From Acidobacteriota bacterium (GTDB lineage Bacteria > Acidobacteriota > Thermoanaerobaculia > Gp7-AA8), in contig QHVT01000004.1 in assembly GCA_003223645.1 (NCBI GenBank), forward strand, positions 371,334 to 435,333: a stretch of 64,000 nucleotides of DNA. Direction: 5' to 3'. The notes beneath the pieces were generated by a model. That model was given only the letters and a program-made list of their open reading frames with translations, searched no databases and had not been told where the DNA came from. Shown here piece after piece: positions 42,305 to 53,544 of this stretch. Made by a program: the position numbers and the translations under genes. Positions within the stretch are counted from its first letter, which is position 1. Each line of letters starts with the position of its first letter.

Positions 42305-42983
42305 TGAGGGATTCCGCATCTCGCCGCGGCTGATCATCGGACTGGCGATCCTCGCGTTCGGCGTCCTCTGGATGCTCGACAACCTCGACTACATCAACGC
42401 GTCGCATTACACGCGCTACTGGCCGGTCATCCTGATTCTCATCGGCCTGTCGAAGCTGACGGACACGCGCGCGTCGAAAGGCGGACCGATCGCATTGATC
42501 ATCGTCGGGGCCGTGCTCCTCGCCGCGCGACTGACGCACTTCAGTTTCGACCTCGGCGACCTGATCCCGCTCGGCATCGCGATGCTCGGCGCGAAGCTGG
42601 TGATCGACGCGATGTCGCGCAAGCGCGCCGTTTCGTCGGCGGGCGATCCGAACTCGATCGTCCACGCGTTCGCGATGATGGCCGGCATCCATCATCAGAA
42701 CACGTCGCAGGAGTTTCGAGGAGGCGACGCGAATGCGATCATGGGCGGCGTGGAGCTCGACCTGCGCAACGCGCAGATCAAAGAAGGGGAAGAAGCGGTG
42801 CTCGACACGTTCGCGCTATGGGGCGGCGTCGAGATCACGGTGCCGGAGAACTGGCGCGTGGTCGGACAGGTGATGCCGCTCATGGGTGGATTCGAAAACA
42901 AGACGCGCGCGTCCGGTGCGTCGGGGCCCGTGCTGATCGTGAAGGGCACCGCGGTGATGGGCGGGGTGGAAGTGAAGAACTGA
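42294..42983 (+). CDS. LiaF-like membrane protein
   Basis: 229 residues from the ATG at 42294. Four helices (about 10-115) resembling the previous gene's protein are followed by a cytoplasmic or periplasmic beta-rich domain (about 150-229): DANAIMGGVELDLRNAQIKEGE, FALWGGVEITVPENWRV and VKGTAVMGGVEVKN. This three-fold GGVE pattern is the LiaF C-terminal domain, which in Firmicutes holds a histidine kinase inactive until envelope damage. Here it precedes a LytS-type kinase, so a similar restraint is plausible (inference). Confidence 0.85.
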   Translation: MNGNEGFRISPRLIIGLAILAFGVLWMLDNLDYINASHYTRYWPVILILIGLSKLTDTRASKGGPIALIIVGAVLLAARLTHFSFDLGDLIPLGIAMLGAKLVIDAMSRKRAVSSAGDPNSIVHAFAMMAGIHHQNTSQEFRGGDANAIMGGVELDLRNAQIKEGEEAVLDTFALWGGVEITVPENWRVVGQVMPLMGGFENKTRASGASGPVLIVKGTAVMGGVEVKN

Positions 42984-42987
42984 CGCA

Positions 42988-44019
42988 ATGCATCCGATCC
43001 TCGCCGGCCGGCAGCGGCTCGCGCTTTATCTCCTCACGTGGTGCCTGCTGGCGGTGTTGCTGGCGCTCGTGGCGATCGAGCCCGGTCGCGCCGGCCTGCG
43101 CGACGCGCTGCTGCTGACGTTTCCGCCGACGATCATCTACGCGTTCTTCTGCCTCGCGGCGTGGTATCCGGCGCGCGCGCTGCCGCTCGAGACGGCGCGC
43201 GCAACGTCGATTCTGCCCGCGCATCTCGCCGCCGCGATCGTGCTCTCCGCGATCTGGCTGCTGCTGTTTCGCCTCTGGGCGCGGGTGTTAGGCGAAGCCG
43301 CGATGCAGGCCGTCGCGAATCGCGCGGCGGTGTTCGTGGTGACGGGCATTCTGTTGTACGTGATCGCCGTCGCGTTCTGCTACGTGCTCGTGGCGATCGA
43401 AAAATCGCGCGCCGTCGAGCAGCGCGAGATTACGGTGAAGCTGCTCGCGCGCGAGGCGGAGCTGAAAGCGCTGAAGGCGCAGCTCGATCCGCATTTCCTG
43501 TTCAACAGTCTCAACTCGATCAGCGCGCTGTGCGGATCGAACCCGACGTCGGCGCGCACGCTGACGACGCTGCTCGCGGAGTACTTGCGCAAAAGCCTCC
43601 GCATCGGAAGTGCAGAATCGATCACATTGTCCGAGGAGCTGGAACTGGCGTCGAGCTACCTCGCGATCGAGCGGATTCGGTTCGGACCGCGCCTCGAGTT
43701 CGAGCAGAACATCGAAGAGAGCGTGCGCGGATATCGCGTGCCGCCGCTCCTGCTGCAGCCGCTCGTCGAGAACGCGGTCACGCACGGAGTGGGACATCTC
43801 CTCGACGGCGGAGTCGTGCGCATCGACGCCGCACGAGACGGAGAGCGCGTGCACATCACAGTCGAGAATCGCTGCGATCCCGATCGTCCGTCGAGCCGCG
43901 GCGAAGGAATCGGATTGGCGAATGTGCGAAGGAGAGTGGCCGCGTTTTATGGGGAGGGTGCGCGCGTTGATATGCGCGATGATGTGGAACGGTTTCGGGT
44001 GGACTTGTGGCTGCCGTAG
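42988..44019 (+). CDS. LytS/YehU-type sensor histidine kinase
   Basis: 343 residues. Four membrane helices (about 10-135) lead to a His_kinase domain with LDPHFLFNSLNSISAL (phospho-acceptor His and the invariant FNSLN), YLAIERIRFG, LLQPLVENAVTHG (N-box) and GEGIGLANVRRR (G-box). It autophosphorylates and pairs with the LytTR regulator just downstream. Its stop codon TAG is the first TAG of a family F repeat word. Sensor ligand unknown; the LiaF-like neighbours suggest cell-envelope stress. Confidence 0.93.
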   Translation: MHPILAGRQRLALYLLTWCLLAVLLALVAIEPGRAGLRDALLLTFPPTIIYAFFCLAAWYPARALPLETARATSILPAHLAAAIVLSAIWLLLFRLWARVLGEAAMQAVANRAAVFVVTGILLYVIAVAFCYVLVAIEKSRAVEQREITVKLLAREAELKALKAQLDPHFLFNSLNSISALCGSNPTSARTLTTLLAEYLRKSLRIGSAESITLSEELELASSYLAIERIRFGPRLEFEQNIEESVRGYRVPPLLLQPLVENAVTHGVGHLLDGGVVRIDAARDGERVHITVENRCDPDRPSSRGEGIGLANVRRRVAAFYGEGARVDMRDDVERFRVDLWLP

Positions 44020-44096
44020 GACATCGTAGGACGCTCTAGGACCTCTAGGACGCTCTAGGACGTCCTATCAGTCCTATACGTCCTATATGTCCTAAA
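44018..44096. repeat. Word-type hairpin element, family F (copy 2)
   Basis: TAGGACATCGTAGGACGCTC on the left, GTCCTATCAGTCCTATACGT on the right. It begins at the LytS stop and ends at the LytTR start, so the pair is not separated by anything else. Confidence 0.9.
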
Positions 44097-44101
44097 AACC
44101 C

Positions 44102-44821
44102 ATGATCGACATAATCCTCATCGACGACGAACCCCCCGCCCGCGCGATTCTGCGCGAGTATCTCGCCGACTATCCGCAGTTCCGCGTCGTGGCGGAATGC
44201 GCGAACGGGTACGAGGCCGTCAAGGCAGTCGCGGAACATCAGCCGGCGCTGTTGTTTCTCGACATCCAGATGCCTAAGCTCGACGGATTCGAAGTGCTCG
44301 ACCTGCTCGATCCGAAACCGAAAGTCATCTTCGTCACGGCGTACGACGAGTACGCGCTGCGCGCGTTCGAGGTGCATGCGGTCGACTATCTGCTCAAGCC
44401 ATTCACGGCAGCGCGCTTCGGCGAAGTGCTCGCGCATGCGGAGCAGATGCTGCAAGCCGCGCCGTCGACGCAACGCTCGCCCATGCTCGCGAAGAAGCCG
44501 CTGCAGCGGATCGCGTTCAAGGACGGCGCGAGCATCGACGTCGTTCCGGTGCAACGCATCGACTACATCGAGGCGCAGGACGATTACGTGCACGTCGTCG
44601 CGCGCGGCGCGAAGCACATCAAGCAGCAGACGCTCGGCGAGTTGGAACAGCTGCTCGATCCGACGCGCTTCGTGCGCGTACATCGCAGCTACATCGTGAA
44701 CCTGGAGAGCCTGGATCGCGTGGAGCCGTACGCGAAAGACAGCCGCGTGGCGGTGCTCAAGGACGGGACTCGAGTACCGGTGAGCCGGACGGGATACGAG
44801 CGGCTGCGCGCGTTGCTGTAG
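44102..44821 (+). CDS. LytTR-family response regulator
   Basis: 239 residues. Receiver domain (1-120) with Asp54 in LLFLDIQMPKLDG, TAYDEYALRAFE and LLKPF; LytTR DNA-binding domain (about 140-239) with VVPVQRIDYIEAQDDYVHV and FVRVHRSYIVNLESLDRVE. Output of the upstream LytS kinase, probably controlling envelope genes including the LiaF-like pair. The last 65 bp overlap the convergent MEDS histidine kinase. Confidence 0.95.
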   Translation: MIDIILIDDEPPARAILREYLADYPQFRVVAECANGYEAVKAVAEHQPALLFLDIQMPKLDGFEVLDLLDPKPKVIFVTAYDEYALRAFEVHAVDYLLKPFTAARFGEVLAHAEQMLQAAPSTQRSPMLAKKPLQRIAFKDGASIDVVPVQRIDYIEAQDDYVHVVARGAKHIKQQTLGELEQLLDPTRFVRVHRSYIVNLESLDRVEPYAKDSRVAVLKDGTRVPVSRTGYERLRALL

Positions 44822-46490
44822 CAGCGGCGAGCGGCAGCAGGACGGTAAACGTCGCGCCCTGCGCGGGACCGGCGCTGTTTGCGGAAACGGAGCCGCCGTG
44901 CAGCTCGGCGATGTACTTGACGATCGCGAGCCCGAGTCCGAGTCCGCCGTGCTTGCGCGTCGATGTCGCCTCGGCCTGGCGGAAGGCTTCGAAGACGTGC
45001 GGCAGAAACTCCGGCGCGATTCCTTTTCCCTCGTCGCGCACGGTGATGCGCGCGTGGCCGGCGTCGCGATCCAGCTCGACCGTCACGCTCGTACCGGTCT
45101 CGGAAAACTTGATCGCGTTCGACACGAGGTTCCAGACGATCTGCTGCAGCCGCGTCGGATCGCCGTTGACGATCATCCGCTGGCTCGGCACGTTCACGTG
45201 AATGCCGATCGCTTTCGCATCCGCGGCCAGGAGCTGCGTCTGCACGGCGTTGTCGATGATCATCGAGAGATCGACCAATTCGCTTTGCAGCGTCAGCTTT
45301 CCGGTGACGATGCGCGAGAGGTCGAGCAGGTCATCGATCAGCGTCGCCTGCGCGCGCGCGCTGCGCTCGATCGTGTCGTAGGCGACCTGCTTCGTGTCGT
45401 CGTCGAGGCCACCCAGCCTGAGCATGCGCGCCCAGCCGAGGATGGCGGTGAGCGGCGTGCGGAGCTCGTGCGAGAGCGTGGCGAGAAATTCGTCTTTGGT
45501 GCGATTGGCCTGGTGCGCGATATGGAACAGCCGCGCGTTCTCGAGCGCGATCGCGCAGCGGCGCGCGAGCTCGATGGCGAGCACGAGATCGTCGTCGGTG
45601 TAGCGCGGCGTGTGGGAAATGAAGGTGATCGATCCGACTTCGCGGTCGGGGAGACGCATCGGTGCGACCATGCGCGTGCGGTCGCTGCTCAGCGAGGAGA
45701 TGACCGGGGGCGCTTCTTCGTCGACGCCCGCAACGTCGATGGTGCAGTCATCGGCGAGCCGCGGCACGATCACGTTCGTGATCTCGCGGATCTTCGCCTC
45801 GTAATCGAGCGTTCGATTCAGCGTCGCCGATGCCTCGGAGAGAAACGCGTTCGATTCTTCGAGCTCTTTGCGCCGCGCCATCTCCGTCTCGAGCGCGGCG
45901 GCGCGCTGCTGGAGGAACGTGATCTCGCGGCCGCGCGTCTCGTCGTCGAGGCCGGCGAACATCTCGGTCGGGACGACGACGGAGTGATGCCGGCAGATTT
46001 CGCCGAAGCGGCCGGTGTCGGTCTCGCGATAGAAGTTGCCGATCGGATAGGCGCACATCAGCGCGAAATCGACGTGCGGAGCGAGGTCGTTCCAGAACTG
46101 CTCGAGCGTGATCGCCGCGGACGGGTTGCCGTCGCGCCAGAGCAGGTCGACCATTTCGCCGTACGCGCGAACACGGCTGCCGCTGCCGTTCGCCCGCTCT
46201 CGTATCGCACTGCCGATCGTCTCGCGGAAACGCGGCTCGTCGGGCTCGTTGCCGGACATGAACGCATTCAGCGTCTCGCGCGCGTCGAGGAACGTCATGG
46301 ACCGTAAGTCGTAACCGCGTGCGCTGAGATGACCGGCGACGGCCTGGCAATGCTCCTCCGTCGCGATCATGATGCCGGGCTCGTGTTTTTCGAGGCCGCT
46401 GGCGAAGTAGTCGGCGACGCGCGCGAAGAGAAACTCGTCCCTTTCGTAGAACTGTACCGCGTGCTCAAAAGCAAATTCGAGGGCCGACAT
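44757..46490 (-). CDS. MEDS-domain sensor histidine kinase
   Basis: 577 residues, no membrane segments. An N-terminal MEDS/DcmR sensory domain (about 5-165; EHAVQFYERDEFLFARVADYF, CAYPIGNFY) is followed by a coiled coil and GAF-like domain (about 200-325), HisKA with EFLATLSHELRTPLTAIL (H-box), and HATPase with WNLVSNAIKFSE (N-box), VRDEGKGIAPEF and GGLGLGLAIVKYIAEL (G-box). Cytoplasmic kinase with no adjacent response regulator in its own transcription unit. The convergent LytTR gene overlaps its 3' end; whether they interact is unknown. Confidence 0.92.
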   Translation of the reverse strand: MSALEFAFEHAVQFYERDEFLFARVADYFASGLEKHEPGIMIATEEHCQAVAGHLSARGYDLRSMTFLDARETLNAFMSGNEPDEPRFRETIGSAIRERANGSGSRVRAYGEMVDLLWRDGNPSAAITLEQFWNDLAPHVDFALMCAYPIGNFYRETDTGRFGEICRHHSVVVPTEMFAGLDDETRGREITFLQQRAAALETEMARRKELEESNAFLSEASATLNRTLDYEAKIREITNVIVPRLADDCTIDVAGVDEEAPPVISSLSSDRTRMVAPMRLPDREVGSITFISHTPRYTDDDLVLAIELARRCAIALENARLFHIAHQANRTKDEFLATLSHELRTPLTAILGWARMLRLGGLDDDTKQVAYDTIERSARAQATLIDDLLDLSRIVTGKLTLQSELVDLSMIIDNAVQTQLLAADAKAIGIHVNVPSQRMIVNGDPTRLQQIVWNLVSNAIKFSETGTSVTVELDRDAGHARITVRDEGKGIAPEFLPHVFEAFRQAEATSTRKHGGLGLGLAIVKYIAELHGGSVSANSAGPAQGATFTVLLPLAAATATRAAARIPSGSPVLESRP

Positions 46491-46513
46491 AGGAACTGCA
46501 AACAGTTAGCAAA

Positions 46514-46810
46514 TCACGGACCATGATGCAACTCTTCGATCGATCGAGTGAGACGCGGACGATCCGGATCAGAAAGGTCGAGCTCGTTCCACGGCACGCG
46601 CAGCGGCTCGCGCTTCAGCGGCCAGCCCACGAGATGCGCGGCGGAGATGCCGAGCCGCTCGAGCATCGCGGACGGTCCGAGATGCCACTCCAGGATCACG
46701 CATTCCCCGCCGCGGATCTCCGCGTGCACGGAGTGAATGCGTCCCGCGACTTTGCCGTTGCGGTCGCGCACGGGATGGCGAACCATCTTCTGGAGATGGA
46801 CCTGCCTCAC
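46514..46810 (-). CDS. PRC-barrel-like protein 2
   Basis: 98 residues from a GTG at 46810 that overlaps the preceding stop (GTGA); an ATG at 46786 is the alternative. VRDRNGKVAGRIHSVHAEIRG matches a PRC-barrel opening (nucleotide or metal cofactor fold), with a later LRVPWNELDLSDPDRPRL. It is the last gene of the NRAMP operon and resembles the neighbouring protein in overall arrangement. Probably a cytoplasmic regulatory partner of the transporter (inference). Confidence 0.72.
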   Translation of the reverse strand: MRQVHLQKMVRHPVRDRNGKVAGRIHSVHAEIRGGECVILEWHLGPSAMLERLGISAAHLVGWPLKREPLRVPWNELDLSDPDRPRLTRSIEELHHGP

Positions 46811-47169
46811 TCGTCCTTCTCCTTTCCGCCCGGCAGCTTGCTGACGATGTGCTTGCGCAGCCAGCGCTCCCAATCGAAGGCCGGCGTTTTCTCGGCGTCG
46901 ACGTCGAGCTTCACATGATGCTGCGTCACCTCGTGGACTTCGTCCCACGGGACATGCTGCCGCGCCCCGCGCCGCGTCCACGCCGCGGCGCGCGGATAAA
47001 CACGCTTTGCGAGCACGGTGAATCCGAGCTCGAAGTGATCGACGCGCGGCGGCTGGCCGTCGCGCAGCTCGATGACGACCCCGTCGATGCGTCCCATCTG
47101 TTTCTCGTCTTTGTCGACGAGCTGCTTGTCGAGAATGTCGCGGATGAGATCGAACTGATGGAGCGCCAT
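46807..47169 (-). CDS. PRC-barrel-like protein 1
   Basis: 120 residues. Starts with an ATG overlapping the NRAMP stop by four bases. DKQLVDKDEKQMGRIDGVVIEL is a PRC-barrel strand pair; HVPWDEVHEVTQHHVKLDVD and the final WERWLRKHIVSKLPGGKEKDE follow. PRC-like proteins beside NRAMP-type transporters are a recurring pattern as I recall it, but their exact role is not established. Confidence 0.75.
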   Translation of the reverse strand: MALHQFDLIRDILDKQLVDKDEKQMGRIDGVVIELRDGQPPRVDHFELGFTVLAKRVYPRAAAWTRRGARQHVPWDEVHEVTQHHVKLDVDAEKTPAFDWERWLRKHIVSKLPGGKEKDE

Positions 47170-48386
47170 CAGCTGCCTCCCGCCACGGCGAGCGGAATCG
47201 ATACGACCGCGAGCACCAGCGACAGCAGGGTGACGAAAACCACGACGGCATTCGAAAACCACCCATTCTTTTGCTTGTGCAGCAGCTTCTCGTCGTTCAT
47301 CAGGAGGAGAAACGGCAGCGTGACGAACGGCAGCACCGCGGCGTTGATGGCCATCGTCAACAGCGTTAACTTCAGCGGATCGACGCCGAAGGCGATGATG
47401 AGCGCGGAAAGAAAGATCGCAGCCGTGTAGACGAGACTGAAGCGCGCGTCTTTCGACGGCTTCAAATCCTCCCCCCAGTTCCAGCCGAAGGTCTGCGCGG
47501 TGGCGTAGGCCATCGACAGCGAGACTTCGAGCGCGGCGCCGAGGCAGGCAATGCCCATCGCGGCGGCGAAAAGGACGAAGCCCCAGTACGGAAACGCCCG
47601 CGTGAGCATCAGCGCGGCCTGCTGGTAATCGTCGACTTCGATGCCGCGCGATCCGAGCACGACTCCTGAAACGACCAGCGCGCCGAGGGCGATCAGCGCG
47701 CCGAATGACATCCCGATGAATGCGATCGCGCGGTTCACGCCGACGTACGTCTCGTCCCATTTGTCTTCGATCGCGCCGGACGAATAGAAGTAGAAGAGGT
47801 ACGGCGCGAGCACGGAGCCGAGGAGGCTGACGGCGATGAACCAGTACTTCGCCGGATCGCGCGTCGGCAGCGAGGGCAACGCGCCGGCGGCGACCTCCCG
47901 CAGCGGCGGATGATGCGCGATCGCCGCGACGACAAAGCAGAGCGTGATGAGCCCGAGCAGCGACGTGCTGTTCTCGATCGTGTTGAACTTCGAGCGCCAG
48001 AGAAACAGCCAGACCAGCAGCGCCACCGGCATCGCGAACCACGAGTACTTGATGCCGGTGACGAGCTGCAGCGCGAACGAGATGCCGCCGATCTCCGCGC
48101 CGAGGATCAAAAGGTGTGTGAGCGTGAGGATGATGAAGGGGATGAACCAGAAGCCGAAGCCGAGGTGCTCGCGGATCGCGTCGGGCAGCGCTTTCTGCGA
48201 CACCGCGGCGAAGCGGCCCGACATCTCGACGAGGAAGATCACGAGGATCGTCGCGAGCACGAGCGCCCAGATCAGCTGAAAGCGAAAGCTCGCGCCGGCC
48301 TGCGCACTCGTTGCGATGTTGCCGACGTCGAAGAAGCCGCCGACGCTGGTGAGAATGCCGAGGGCGAGTTGGGTCGCCTTCTTCAT
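47169..48386 (-). CDS. NRAMP-related divalent metal transporter with altered metal site
   Basis: 405 residues, eleven predicted helices. The helix-1 motif, normally DPGN, is DVGN here (GGFFDVGNIATSAQAG), and the helix-6 MPH motif is replaced by APY (LGSVLAPYLFYFYSS). The methionine that favours soft transition metals is thus absent, as in NRAMP-related transporters that carry Mg or Al. Specificity for Mn/Fe should not be assumed. Cotranscribed with an upstream lipoprotein and two downstream PRC-barrel genes, all linked by 4-base overlaps. Confidence 0.88.
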   Translation of the reverse strand: MKKATQLALGILTSVGGFFDVGNIATSAQAGASFRFQLIWALVLATILVIFLVEMSGRFAAVSQKALPDAIREHLGFGFWFIPFIILTLTHLLILGAEIGGISFALQLVTGIKYSWFAMPVALLVWLFLWRSKFNTIENSTSLLGLITLCFVVAAIAHHPPLREVAAGALPSLPTRDPAKYWFIAVSLLGSVLAPYLFYFYSSGAIEDKWDETYVGVNRAIAFIGMSFGALIALGALVVSGVVLGSRGIEVDDYQQAALMLTRAFPYWGFVLFAAAMGIACLGAALEVSLSMAYATAQTFGWNWGEDLKPSKDARFSLVYTAAIFLSALIIAFGVDPLKLTLLTMAINAAVLPFVTLPFLLLMNDEKLLHKQKNGWFSNAVVVFVTLLSLVLAVVSIPLAVAGGS

Positions 48387-48775
48387 TGTTCGAGCGCCTC
48401 CAGCTTGTCGTAAATGCCGTGGCAGCGCTTCGCTTCACGCGCCGCGATGTTCGCGTCGTGATTGCGCACCGCCGCGCCGAGTGTCGACGCGCTGTCCGAC
48501 AACTCATCGAGCGCGCTGCTGATGTTCTTGCGCAGCGACTCCGACGCCTTCGATTTGCCGACTTCCTTCCGCGTCGCGTCGATCGCCTTCTTCGCCGACT
48601 CGACCGAGTTCTCCATCAGCGACTTCGGCACGCGATTGTCCAGCCACAGCTCGCTCGCGAATGCGAGCGACGCCGCCCACGACTTCACAGGCGAAGCTGC
48701 TTTGATGAGCTTCTGATCGTCGCTCTGGTGCGAGCACGCGAGCACGAAGACAAGAACGAACGCGAGTCTGCGCAC
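48383..48775 (-). CDS. Small helical lipoprotein, unknown function
   Basis: 130 residues from the GTG at 48775 (a TTG at 48793 is the alternative). VRRLAFVLVFVLAC is a lipoprotein signal with the lipidated Cys. The mature part is helical and charged (KSLMENSVESAKKAIDATRK, LRKNISSALDELSDSASTL), with one further cysteine (AKRCHGIYDKLEALEQ). No family recognised. The stop overlaps the NRAMP start (AATGA), so it belongs to that operon and may be an outer-membrane or periplasmic accessory. Confidence 0.7.
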   Translation of the reverse strand: MRRLAFVLVFVLACSHQSDDQKLIKAASPVKSWAASLAFASELWLDNRVPKSLMENSVESAKKAIDATRKEVGKSKASESLRKNISSALDELSDSASTLGAAVRNHDANIAAREAKRCHGIYDKLEALEQ

Positions 48776-48813
48776 ATCAGGCGGTGTGAGCAATTAGGGT
48801 GCCGTGGGGCGAA

Positions 48814-48903
48814 ATAGGACCTATAGGACGAATACGACGCATAGGACTTTAGGTCATAGAAGTCCTATTCGTCCTAGAGGTCTTATCTGTCCTATGGGTC
48901 CTA
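48814..48903. repeat. Word-type hairpin element, family F (copy 3)
   Basis: AATAGGACCTATAGGACGAA on the left and GTCCTATTCGTCCTAGAGG on the right, ending at the Ser/Thr kinase stop codon. Confidence 0.9.
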
Positions 48904-51180
<2,277 letters not shown>

Positions 51181-51192
51181 GGGGGAATAGTA

Positions 51193-51275
51193 ATAGGACC
51201 AAATAGGACGAATAGGACTTTGTAGGACCTATAGGTCGTATTCGTCCTATAGGTCCTATAGGTCCTAAAAGTCCT
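51193..51275. repeat. Word-type hairpin element, family F (copy 4)
   Basis: AATAGGACCAAATAGGACGA on the left and GTCCTATAGGTCCTATAGGT on the right. The multicopper oxidase stop codon (TAG) is the first word of the element. Confidence 0.9.
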
Positions 51276-53460
51276 AGTGCGAATGCGCGCTCGTATCCGC
51301 CACCGGGCACGGCGGCAGCGCCGTCAACGGCTTCGTGCACGTATCCGGCGCACCGTTCGGGGACGCCTCGCTCCAGCTGCCGTCGGGGCAGACGGTCTGC
51401 ACGGTGAGCATCATTCCGCGGTCTTCGTGTCCGAGGAAGTGGCAGTGCAGAACGTAGGGGCCGGTGTAGTCCTCGAAGCGCTGGCGGATGACGACCTCGG
51501 TGCTCGGATTGTTCGGATCGTTCGGATTCGTGTTGTTCGGCAGGGTGATGCTGTCCTGCCAGATCGGCTCGGGGTAGACGACTTTCTTTCCGTCGAGGTC
51601 GTACGTGCTCACGACTTGGAACGGATTGATGTGAATGTGGAAGACGTGGAACGGTTTGAGCGGCGGCTTGCCTCCGCGTTTGCCGTTCTGCGAGATGTGC
51701 CACTCTTCGCCGCCCTGCGGATCGAGCACCTCGGTGAACGCCGCGCAGCGATCATCGAACTGCATCGGCTGATCGTTGTTCATTCCCTTCACCCGGATCG
51801 CGAACTTGCCGTCGGGCGCGGGATTGGGCGGCACCTGCGCAACGCCTTTGTCCGTGAGGATCTGGAACTGCACGTATTGCGGCGTGCGATTCGGAACGAT
51901 CGGGTGGAGGAACGGCGGCAGATCGGGATATTCGTCGACGGTCGGGTACTCCATGTCGCAGCCGTCCTTGAGTGGGCAGTCGATCACGTTGATCGAGAGG
52001 AGCGCCGGCTGCGAGGATCCGGGTGCGACGGCGTCGAGCGCCGCGCGCAGTTTCGAGATCTGCACCTGGCGCGCGTGGCTTCCCTTGCCGGGCTTCTCGC
52101 CCTGCTCGTCGATCGCGCCGAACACTTCGTAGGGAATGAAGAACTCGCCGACGGCTTTCGGCGCCTTGATCAGGAAGTCGGCGCGATTGCCGGGAGAGAA
52201 CATGAACTTCAAGTCGTCGATGTGACCGTCACACGGAGTGGGGTCGAGCATCGGCTGGCAGTCGTAATTCCTCTTGCTGAACTGAACTCCATCCATCGCG
52301 ATCTGCCGCGCCTGCGGATCGACGGCGCTGCTCGTGTCGACGCCGTCGAAGTCGATGACCAGCTGCGAGTCGGCGTCGATGTTCTCGTTGACGAAGCGCC
52401 AGCGCTGGATCTCGCCTTTGTACATGGTGATCTGCGGCACGAGCTGTCCGTTGATCAATGCGATCGGATTGATGCCGCCGGTCTTGCTCGTGAAGTTGAG
52501 ATCGTGAACGTTCTGAATGCTGACGAGCTTGTTGCGCAGGAAGCGGTTCTTCTGCAGGTAGTAATCCTTCAACCAGTCGTCGAACGGACCCTCGATGATC
52601 AGCGAGCCGGCCATTCCGTTGCCCACCTGATCGGCCGTCGATCCATGTTTGTGCGGATGCCACCAGTGCGTTCCCTCGGCCTGATTCGCCGGCAGCGAAT
52701 TGACCGCGTACTGGTACTCGCACGGAACTTCGTACTCCTGGCCGTGCGTCACATGGCCTTTCGGCGTACCGCAGGGCGTGAGCTGCAGCAGCACGTAATC
52801 CTGCGGCGCCTGCGGCGAGACGTGCGTGCCGTGGAAGTGCAGGTTCGTCGTGTTGTCGCCGTGCATGCAGTTCATGCGGAGGGGCGTCTGCGTGTCACCG
52901 CAGCACTGCGGCAGATTGTTCGGATCGCTGCAGTCGCAGTTGCCGTGGCTCTCGTTGCCGTTGGGTCCTCCCCAGCTGCACTCTTCGTTCGACGGCGGAA
53001 GATGGTTGATCAGCTTGATGCTCCAGCTGTCGCCCGGTTTGTAGTTGTCGCTCTCGCGCCGCAGGTGCAGCGTCGGGCCGGGAAATTTCGCGACGCCGTC
53101 TTTCGGGTCCTTGTACATGCGCAGATTGAATGTCTGCATCGAGCAGGTCCAGACGTTGTTGTTGTTCAGGTAGACCGGCACCTGCCGCGGCTCCTGCACG
53201 ACGTCGAAGACGGTGTCGAGGTGGTGCGTATTCGGATCGACGGTCAGCTCCGTCGGCTCCTTCAGTTCGTCGCCGGAGCCGGGACATCCGGGCACGACCG
53301 TGTTCTGCCCTTCGACCTCCTGTACCGCGCCTTTGGCGACTCTCATCACGGTCTTGGCGAACTTCTTCGGATTGCTGGGACTGTTTTGCGCGATGAGCGC
53401 GGGGGAAAGAATGAAGACGACGGCGAGGACAAAGACACCGTGGGCCGACCTGCGATCCAT
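51274..53460 (-). CDS. Secreted multicopper oxidase
   Basis: 728 residues from the ATG at 53460, with AGGAGAG upstream and a signal peptide (about 8-25, VFILSPALIAQ). Copper sites are complete: HFHGTH, HWWHPHKHG, HVFHIHINPF and HCHFLGHEDRGM (type 1 and trinuclear ligands). A cysteine-rich insert (NEECSW, NCDCSD, CCGDTQ, CMHGDN) precedes the first copper motif, an unusual feature that may be disulfide bonded. Candidate roles are metal (Mn, Cu) or phenol oxidation outside the cell; the substrate cannot be read from sequence. It is not clearly in an operon. Confidence 0.93.
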   Translation of the reverse strand: MDRRSAHGVFVLAVVFILSPALIAQNSPSNPKKFAKTVMRVAKGAVQEVEGQNTVVPGCPGSGDELKEPTELTVDPNTHHLDTVFDVVQEPRQVPVYLNNNNVWTCSMQTFNLRMYKDPKDGVAKFPGPTLHLRRESDNYKPGDSWSIKLINHLPPSNEECSWGGPNGNESHGNCDCSDPNNLPQCCGDTQTPLRMNCMHGDNTTNLHFHGTHVSPQAPQDYVLLQLTPCGTPKGHVTHGQEYEVPCEYQYAVNSLPANQAEGTHWWHPHKHGSTADQVGNGMAGSLIIEGPFDDWLKDYYLQKNRFLRNKLVSIQNVHDLNFTSKTGGINPIALINGQLVPQITMYKGEIQRWRFVNENIDADSQLVIDFDGVDTSSAVDPQARQIAMDGVQFSKRNYDCQPMLDPTPCDGHIDDLKFMFSPGNRADFLIKAPKAVGEFFIPYEVFGAIDEQGEKPGKGSHARQVQISKLRAALDAVAPGSSQPALLSINVIDCPLKDGCDMEYPTVDEYPDLPPFLHPIVPNRTPQYVQFQILTDKGVAQVPPNPAPDGKFAIRVKGMNNDQPMQFDDRCAAFTEVLDPQGGEEWHISQNGKRGGKPPLKPFHVFHIHINPFQVVSTYDLDGKKVVYPEPIWQDSITLPNNTNPNDPNNPSTEVVIRQRFEDYTGPYVLHCHFLGHEDRGMMLTVQTVCPDGSWSEASPNGAPDTCTKPLTALPPCPVADTSAHSH

Positions 53461-53544
53461 GAGAACTCTCCTCTCTCGTTCGGGCAGACGGAAATACGGG
53501 CTTACGTCAGGATCGTATGTCCGCGGCGCGGCGGCGGTCAAGCG

